Assembly: GCA_003049465.1 (NCBI GenBank)
Contig: PYSS01000011.1
Location: 124,001 to 188,000, forward strand
Origin: Magnaporthiopsis rhizophila
Lineage: Eukaryota > Ascomycota > Sordariomycetes > Magnaporthales > Magnaporthaceae
Reading direction: 5' to 3'
Length of the DNA: 64,000 nt
Position numbers and translations under genes: made by a program. Each line of letters opens with the position of its first letter. Position 1 is the first letter of the stretch. Below the pieces are notes generated by a model. It was not told the DNA's origin and did not search any database. It saw nothing but the letters and a program-made list of their open reading frames with translations. This document shows, piece after piece, positions 56,720 to 64,000 of this stretch.

Positions 56720-58983
56720 CTTGTGGCAGGTCGACCTGCGCTTGTTTATACCTGGGGGCCGGAATGCGGCGTGGGTGGATGAATAAAGCAAAGTGGTGGA
56801 CGAGGCACCCGACCTCAAAAGTTACTATATTCATGATCAGATTATCCATATACCATACAACAACAGCATATCGTGAGGTAAAGATGCTGGCGTCATTAGA
56901 TAGTAGACCCGCTGTTCGGAATGGCAGTCAACATCCGCCAGGACAGCCGACCCTCAAAATACCGAATTCAACCATTGCACTCTCCCCAAGCAGAGGACGG
57001 CCGCCGGTGTTTCTGCAGCCCAATTGACAGAGTAGTGCTGAATCAGATCCCGGAGGGTGTTTACAGGCATAAGTATGCTCGCCCGTCATCGAAACCACAA
57101 GCTCTGGACCGAGTGGGGGCTGTTTCCACGACTGTACGGCAGAGGAAGACGTGGTGCAGTTCATGTCGACCCGGATGGGCGTGGTCAAAACCCAAGTGTG
57201 CGATGCTACCACCCTCGGGGGCGAGACCAGGCGTTGTTCCCAGATCAGGGCATCCTCAATCACGGTCGCCCCTATTCCAAGAAGGCGAAGGCACGAGGCT
57301 GCGCATCGGTTCCCAGGACATCCACGGCCGTGCCGTTGAGCAGCTTGCAAGCCGTGGCTTGCCTCGCCGACGATAGCGGTCTTGGTAGCGCAGCTTCCCC
57401 CCACGCTCAAAGCCATAAGCCCGCTGGTTCGGCTCACGCGATTAGCCACAGGAGAGTGTTGCCGCGCAAAATACCGGGATGACTGCATGGGATTACATTA
57501 CACGGACGACGCCTCGGTGGTTCGCTTCGAACTGGTTGCCGCATAATTGGGCTTCCTTCACAACCACACGTCGGGGAGAACTCCCCACTGGTTAGATGTG
57601 TGTCCAGGAGTGCTTATCCTCAGCCCCTCATAGATCAAAGGCTGTCCATCCGGCTTCCAACCCCCCAAACTCGGCAGATCCGGCCCAAGGCGGTAATGAA
57701 CCTCTAACAAAAAAAGATTTCCTCTGCGCAGGATTCCCCGAGATGTCGTGTGACACGATGGGTACGGATACGAACGTGGTGTGAGGGGTACTGAGGCAAC
57801 CCCTAGGAGCGAACCTTGGGGTTATTTCTATCTGGGCTGGTGCCAGTTTGATTGATGAGGAAAAGATGAAAAGTAGGATCGGGGTAACCCTGACGCAAGA
57901 TCTGGATTTATACCATCGACACTATTGCTGACTTGAACCTCCGCGGTACCTATAACCAAGCATCATTACCTCATTCTTTCAGGCCGTCAACTCCCTAATC
58001 CGGGCTCTTGGCCGCCTCACTCGCATTGCCAAACCGCATTCAGTGGCGTGGCGGGTAAGCTGTATGCGGTGAACGGTCTGGGACTGGCAGAAACTGGGCA
58101 TGGTGGAAAGGTTGGTATCCGTTCTTGATTTCTACTCTTTGTGGCGATGATTCTAGCACTACCTTTATTTAGTCTTCCCACGATATCCTCCACTGGCTCA
58201 CCTGATATTGACATCGAGCGGCAATATCGTGCCATGTTTGATACCGTCCAGGGAAGGTTGGTTAAGGAAGTTGGCTCTATTGACCCCAATTACCAGCGTA
58301 TGCTATTGTCTCCTTGCGCCAGGTGTGGCCAGAGACTCCCACGACTTGATAACAGGATGTAGAGAAATAAATCATAGGGGGTTGCCTCGCGATTTCGGCA
58401 GAAGCAAACATTGAGAAGGCACAGCCGGAAATGATCGTGAGCGGCAAACGGCAAGATGCTATGGAATGAGGACGCTATTGCCACGCCCCGCGCCCTTACC
58501 TTCTACCCAGACGCTGAGAGATTTATATCAGTCCCCTACATCGTCGGCGCCACTAAAATTTCAAGTTTCTGAAGGATATACGGCCTCGTTATTTTCCTGG
58601 GAGCCGATCAGTGTCAACACTTCAGGTTGGGGCTATGTATGTGCGGTTGGTTTTGGCAACGATTAATGCCTTAGTATCCCTGATTTTGTTGCCTGCGTTC
58701 TCCAATTCGTTTCAATTGGAATTCACAGAGTGTCACCAAGAGTTGGGAGGCCGAAACGCACCACTATCCAACATGAAAGAAGGCAGGTGCCCGCTGCTTC
58801 CAGGTGGTCCAATCCACTATTAACGCGGGTCCGTCTGCTGAGCTAAACACGGGCAACCAGACCAATCCACTGTACTTGCCCTACCAGACATCAAATCGTG
58901 CAGCCTTGGACGGGCCGCAACATTGCGGTGGGAAAAGCCACAGGACAAAGCGCAAAAGGACTCAGCACGAGAAATAAGAAACA
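56720..58983. other. 2.3-kb tandem spacer, no gene seen
   Basis: Lies between DPH6 and the helicase, same strand. Short open frames on both strands with no family resemblance. No long homopolymer, unlike most other spacers here. Confidence 0.5.
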
Positions 58984-61900
58984 ATGGCGCAAGAGTCTGT
59001 CTCCATTGCAGAATTTGCTGCCACGCAGCTGGCACTCTTGGCCGCCGAACAGGCTGCAGAGCTGGCATCGGCGGCCGAGCTGATCCAAGGTCATACACCG
59101 AGCGCCCTTCAGCGGGCCGGCGCCGCGCTGATCAACCTGACGGTGCAGGGCCGCCGGACAGGCTCCGGCGGCCGAACCGTCGTCGAGCTGGGCCCGGACT
59201 CGGCCGTCAGCTCCAGCACCGGCGAGCTGCCCGAGCACGGCCTGCGCGTCGGCGACGTCGTTCTTGTCGCAGAGCAGCCCGCCGGCTCTGCCAAGAAGCG
59301 CGAGGTGCGCGAGCTCGAGCGCGCCGGCTCCCGCGGCGTCATCACCCGCATCCGCCGCTATGACCTCAGCGTCGCTCTCGACCTCGACGACTCTGCCGCC
59401 GGCCAGAAAGAGGAGAAGGGCCTGAACGGAAGGGTGTGGGTTGTGAAGCTGGCTGATGAAGTCACGTTCCGCAGGTCAGTCCCACCCGCCCTCTCTGTAT
59501 TGCATATCCTGGAGCTAAAATCCTGCGGGTAGAATGACGATCATGATGGAAAAGATGCAAAAGCTGGGCGACTCTGAGCATTCCAACTTGATGCGCGTGC
59601 TCTTCGGTCTCTCCTCGCCGTCTCCGGTGCCACCAGATCTCAGCACCGACCCAGAGCTGAGCAAGATCGAATGGGTCGACCCGAGCTTGAACGAGTCGCA
59701 GAAGGATGCCGTCCGCTTTGCTCTCGCCTCGCCTGAGATTGCACTGATCCACGGCCCTCCAGGCGTGCGTATGCCCGAAATTAGAACACTTCAGTCAGGT
59801 GACAGTCACACCTCATTTACGTGGAGGGCATGCGAGCTAACACTTGTGCCGCATCTGGCGGTCTCACTCATCGAGTACAGACAGGCAAAACTCACACCCT
59901 GATCGAGTTGATCCTCCAATTCCTGAAGCGAGGGCACCGCATCCTGGTCTGCGCCCCGTCCAACGTAGCCGTGGACAACGTAGCAGAACGTCTGGCGTCT
60001 CACTCTGGGGTTCCCATCGTCCGCATCGGCCACCCAGCCCGCCTGCTGCCCTCCGTGGTCGCCCACTCCCTGGACGTGTTGACGCAGACGAGCGAGGCGG
60101 GAGTCATCGTCCGCGACGTGCGGGCCGAGATGGACGCCAAGCAGGCCTCCATCAAGAAGACGAAGAGCGCCAAGGAGCGCCGGCTCATCTACGGCGATCT
60201 CAGGGAGCTGCGGAAGGAGTTCCGCGAGCGCGAGCGCAAGTGCGTCACGGACCTGATCCGGTCCAGCAAGGTCGTGCTCGCCACCCTGCACGGCGCCGGC
60301 GGGTTCCAACTCCGGCATGAAAAGTTCGACGTCGTCATTATAGACGAGGCGAGCCAGGCTCTGGAGGCACAGTGCTGGGTGGCACTCTTCTCCGCTAAGA
60401 AGGCGGTGTGTGCTGGGGATCACCTTCAGCTACCCCCAACAATAAAGTCCCTGAACTCCAAGACCAAGATGACTACTGGAGGAGCTGCTACATCGGAGGC
60501 CGAGGGGAAAGGCCGAGGTGCCACGCTCGAGACGACCCTCTTCGATCGCCTGCTGAAGCTCCATGGGTCATCCATCAAACGCATGCTGACCACGCAGTAC
60601 CGGATGCACGAAAAGATCATGAGATTCCCCTCGGACGAGCTTTACGGCTCCGAACTGATCGCGGCGGAGGCTGTCAAGGACAGGCTCCTCAAGGACCTGC
60701 CCTATGCGGTCGAGGACACGGACGAGACGCGAGAGCCTTTGATATTCATTGACACGCAGGGTGGGGACTTCCCCGAGCGCAACGACGACACCGAAGCGGG
60801 CGACATGGCCGCCGGGGGTAAGAAGAAAATCGCCCTTTACGGCGAGAGCAAGAGCAATGAGCGAGAGGCTGCCCTCGTCTCGCAGCAGGTCCGGTTGCTC
60901 GTCGATGCCGGCGTCATGCCCGCGGATATTGCAGTGATTACACCCTACAACGGACAGGTGAGGAGTCTCGTCTCTACTATGGTGCCTTGCAATACTGTGT
61001 CGCCACTTTCATCTCTCGTTTCCATGGATTCTTTCTTGCTGGTTTGGTCCTTATTGTTTCGAACTATCGATGAAACAAGTCAAATCCAGAAAGTCAACAT
61101 TCGCCTCATCCCACATCATCCCTATTTCCCTCCGTTCGTTTCCATCCTTTTGCTTTCCGCATATCGTTCATCCCTTGCTTATCTCCTTTCTTTTCTTCTA
61201 TTTTTTGCCCGCCCCTTTTTTCGGGAGGCTCGTCATCCCCCGCATTGAATCAAGGTGGTGGCGCAAGATTTGCCGAAGAAGCCGGGTTTCGCATGTATAA
61301 CGGGCTTGAGATATAGCGGTTCATGCGGCAAGTGGATGCTTTACATACATGTACTGACAAGGGGACGGGACTGACTCCTTCACTGGGGAGTAACTTGTTC
61401 GAACGCTCGGTCTTCTCCGTCATCAGCTTGCAGTTCTGGCGCCACTGCTCAAAGAAGCTTTCCCGGGTATCGAGCTAGGCAGCGTCGACGGCTTCCAGGG
61501 CCGCGAAAAGGAGGCCGTCATAGTCAGCCTGGTGCGGAGCAACAGCGACGGCGAGGTGGGCTTCCTTGGAGAGAAACGGCGCTTGAATGGTAGGTGCGAC
61601 TCTACACAAGCAATCGGGCGGCTGCCGAGAAACGCCGACGCGTTTACGTTGGGCTCTAGCGCGCATGAAGGTGTTAATGCTTCCTTGTCTTTGCAGTGGC
61701 TATGACGCGACCAAAACGGTCCCTGACGATAATCGGAGACTCGGACACCGTCAAGAGGTTCGTGGAGAGAGCTGCGTTCTCTGGATCTTCCTTTTGCCCT
61801 CATTTCGTGCATCCATTCACGCGGCTGTGTTGGTTGTTGGCTCAGTTACGCATTGTCCCCCTCGCCTTGCCTTGCCCCGTGCTACGGTTTTATGTTGGAT

Positions 61901-62093
61901 GCCGCCTGAGACGGATTGGGAAGGGCACAGATGTTCTGTCACCTGCGCCAAGGCTCCGACGATCCTTGTTTTTATTTGTTGTTTTGCTGACCCCAAAACT
62001 TGCGCACGCCCGGCCGATAGAGGAAGCACATTCCTCAAGAAATGGATGGAGCATCTAGAAGAAAACGCCGACCTGAGATACCCGGACGCTTAA
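58984..62093 (+). CDS. SMUBP2/Hcs1-like superfamily 1 DNA/RNA helicase
   Basis: ATP-dependent 5'-3' helicase of the Upf1-like SF1 group (human IGHMBP2, yeast Hcs1). Six exons (58984-59474, 59533-59764, 59881-60957, 61427-61589, 61697-61757, 62021-62093) join in phase to 698 aa. Motifs in order: N-terminal beta-barrel region at about 55-165, Q-motif-like LNESQKDAVRFAL, Walker A GPPGTGKT (238-245, split by intron 2), CAPSNVAVDN (Ia), DEAS (396-399, motif II), GDHLQLPPT (420-428, III), QYRMHEKI (IV), VDGFQGREKEAVIVSLVRSN (V) and VAMTRPKRSL (VI). The C-terminus FLKKWMEHLEENADLRYP is typical. No R3H or AN1 finger is present, as in yeast Hcs1. Introns 3 (469 nt) and 5 (263 nt) are longer than usual. 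Role in replication or translation is inferred only. Confidence 0.93.
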
Positions 62094-64000
62094 GATACCC
62101 GTACATGCCATCCGTTCGTTGATCATAGCGGCGCCGGTGTTGATACCAACCGCGGACTTTGTGCATGGGAAGCCAAAGGCGGCTTGGTGTGCCCGGCTGG
62201 GCTAGGTATCGCTAGTCCCCGCCAAGAAGTGTCAAGGGTCGGGAAGAGTCGCGACCCTGTGGCAATCCTCACGGCTAGCCAGGCGCCTAGGGGTAGGGGT
62301 TACACACCCAACATGGGTCGCGACTTCAGGTGAGTTTGGTTCGCGAAGACGGTGACAGGGATGCCCAGGCACGGTTTCGCCGGCGAGGAAAAACAATGAA
62401 TAAAGGCATTGGAGAATGTCCTGTCGCGGGTAAACACTCGCCCAACCCTAGCTTCAGCCGCAATGAATAACCCTTGTGCCAGAATTGGGCGATTGGTCGT
62501 GGGCGCTTATAAGCGCGATTGCTATTACCCACGGCATTGGTCAGCTTACCTACTTTATGTCGTAACGTATACCGTACCAACGGAGAATTAATGCTCTTTG
62601 GGGCGGTCAGGCTGTGCGGTCTCTCGATCGCGGACCTGGTTGACCGATATTTCGGGCCTGCGCCACTAGCGTGTAATAAACGGGCTGGTCTCCATGGAGG
62701 GCACAACAAAAAGACACCGAAGAGAGCCATAAGGGTGGTTGACAGGTACCAACCAGCCTTTCGGCCATGCTCTCCCCCAGGGTGGAGCATCGACTTAAGC
62801 GAGCCTCTCCGCTCGGCCCCTGGCGGCGAGCAGCGTTTCTTCGGACGAAATGACGGACCTGGTGGGCCGGGCTGCCATTCGGCCGTTGTCCGCCGAATCC
62901 AGGGCGTGTTGAGAAGGTGAAAGGTAAAGGAAGAGATCGATGGGGGTGAATGCCAGAGGACAAGGCCTTGGAATACTGAGACAGGGGCAAGTGATAATGA
63001 TTGGAATTACACCAGAGGGCAGATCTCATCACCAATTCGTCCGCTATGTAAACGCGTCGCTGTTTCGGCCTTGTTCGCGCGTTTGCAGTTGAGTCCCCAG
63101 ACCAATGGAGTTGCCAGGGATCAAGCAAGTGGACTTCGTGTGGGCGGGCGGGCCCTGACATTTGCGGAGGCGTTCGTGTCGTGGACTCCCCGAAACACCA
63201 TCATAGCCGCCCCAAATCAATTCCCTATCTCGAATGCGCCCTTTGAATGCACACCCGGCCGGCGTTGATTTCCCGCAATCGGAAGATTCTCCTGATGCGG
63301 ACGACAAGACGAAAAGGAGCACGGACCACTGCGACAAGGATGCCTTGCCGCGGGGGCTGAAGATGGAGAAGCGAAAGCAGCCACTGATCTGCGTGGTGCT
63401 GCTGTTTTTGTCTCACACTGGGTTCCGATCTGACAACAGAGAGAATGGAGGCGAGGGGAGGAATATCGTCGAGTTAGGTTTCCTGTTGCCATGGTTGGCC
63501 ATCGGGACGAGCAAATGTCAGCCGCGTCTTGCCCAAAGAATCCTCTCGACCGGGCCACCGCTTCGGATCGACAGCCGACCGCCTCCTCGGGCTCGCAGAC
63601 GGCGAGTTATGTATTGTTGGAGGCTAGCCTAGGCAGCAGCAAAAAGCCCGCCGACGGGCGCCACGACGGTGGGCCAAAAAGGCGAGGTACGATGCCAAGT
63701 GACGTGTACAAAGCCGATGCTGTGCTTCGCCGCCATGAAGGAAGACGGGAAATACATTTTGCATATGCATCGATCCTGGCGGACAGGAGACGGCAAAAAC
63801 TGCCCGGAGCAGTGACATGGTTGACCTGTGCATGCACAAGTCCTCAATTTGAGGAAGGACTGGAGATAAATCTGTCGGACCCATGGCCTGCTCGGACGGA
63901 ACCACGGGCCAGCCGCGTCGGAAGACTGCTGCAAAATCAAGAAAGTGGGACAGGGACGTCACCTCGAGGCGGGGCGCCTGCACTTAGATCCTCCCTTCAT
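62094..64000. other. Right-edge spacer, no gene seen
   Basis: The 3' flank of the helicase gene. Open frames on both strands are short, overlapping and without recognisable domains. No repeat or RNA gene was noticed. A gene starting beyond the window could use part of this as promoter. Confidence 0.5.

Overview
This window is nuclear DNA from a filamentous ascomycete (Pezizomycotina). I think a Sordariomycete is most likely and a Magnaporthales relative possible, but that is family-level inference, not proof. The signs are short spliceosomal introns (GTRAGT donors, CTRAC-type branch sites, YAG acceptors), no operons, long gene-free spacers, GC-rich coding DNA, and typical fungal gene families: a Bsd2-type Rsp5 adaptor, Vps10, a SUN cell-wall protein, Dph6 with RidA domains, and an Msn2/Seb1 zinc-finger regulator. 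No prokaryotic, viral, CRISPR, rRNA or tRNA feature was seen.

Layout, left to right. Twelve protein genes were resolved, nine of them spliced. (1) 875-2152 minus: Bsd2-like Nedd4/Rsp5 adaptor, 3 exons. (2) 4634-5791 minus: secreted rhamnogalacturonan acetylesterase, 4 exons. A gene-free stretch of about 4.8 kb follows, with poly-G and a perfect hairpin. (3) 10612-13578 plus: unrecognised 645-aa Ser/His-rich protein with a 1,029-nt intron. (4) 16381-21060 minus: Vps10 sorting receptor. (5) 22207-23603 minus: SUN-family cell-wall protein. (6) 26898-29180 plus: C2H2 transcription factor with a coiled-coil tail. (7) 30648-32153 minus: DGAT2-type acyltransferase. (8) 33071-34345 minus: DUF202 membrane protein whose first exon had to be reconstructed. 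(9) 35526-37728 plus: membrane-anchored type-B carboxylesterase, 5 exons. About 12 kb without a recognisable gene follows. (10) 49700-51675 plus: Msn2/Seb1-like stress regulator. (11) 53990-56719 plus: diphthamide synthetase Dph6. (12) 58984-62093 plus: SMUBP2/Hcs1-like helicase, 6 exons.

The genes do not form a cluster or pathway. They cover membrane-protein sorting (Bsd2, Vps10), cell wall and secretion (SUN protein, pectin esterase, carboxylesterase), lipid storage (DGAT2), transcription (two C2H2 factors), translation-factor modification (Dph6) and nucleic-acid metabolism (helicase). For every spliced gene the exon phases add up to an open frame that matches the family, so the models are internally consistent, but none is backed by transcript data.

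Nothing here amounts to a clearly new biological system. The most interesting items are: the gene-free region upstream of the Msn2-like gene, with upstream ATGs that a probable leader intron would remove; the 1-kb intron in gene 3; protein motifs split by introns (the PPTY motif of Bsd2, the Walker A of the helicase, the catalytic Glu of the esterase); an A-run where the polypyrimidine tract of a 3' splice site would normally be; and a perfect 18-bp hairpin beside poly-G. Many long homopolymer runs, some with Ns inside them, mark places where the assembly itself is doubtful.
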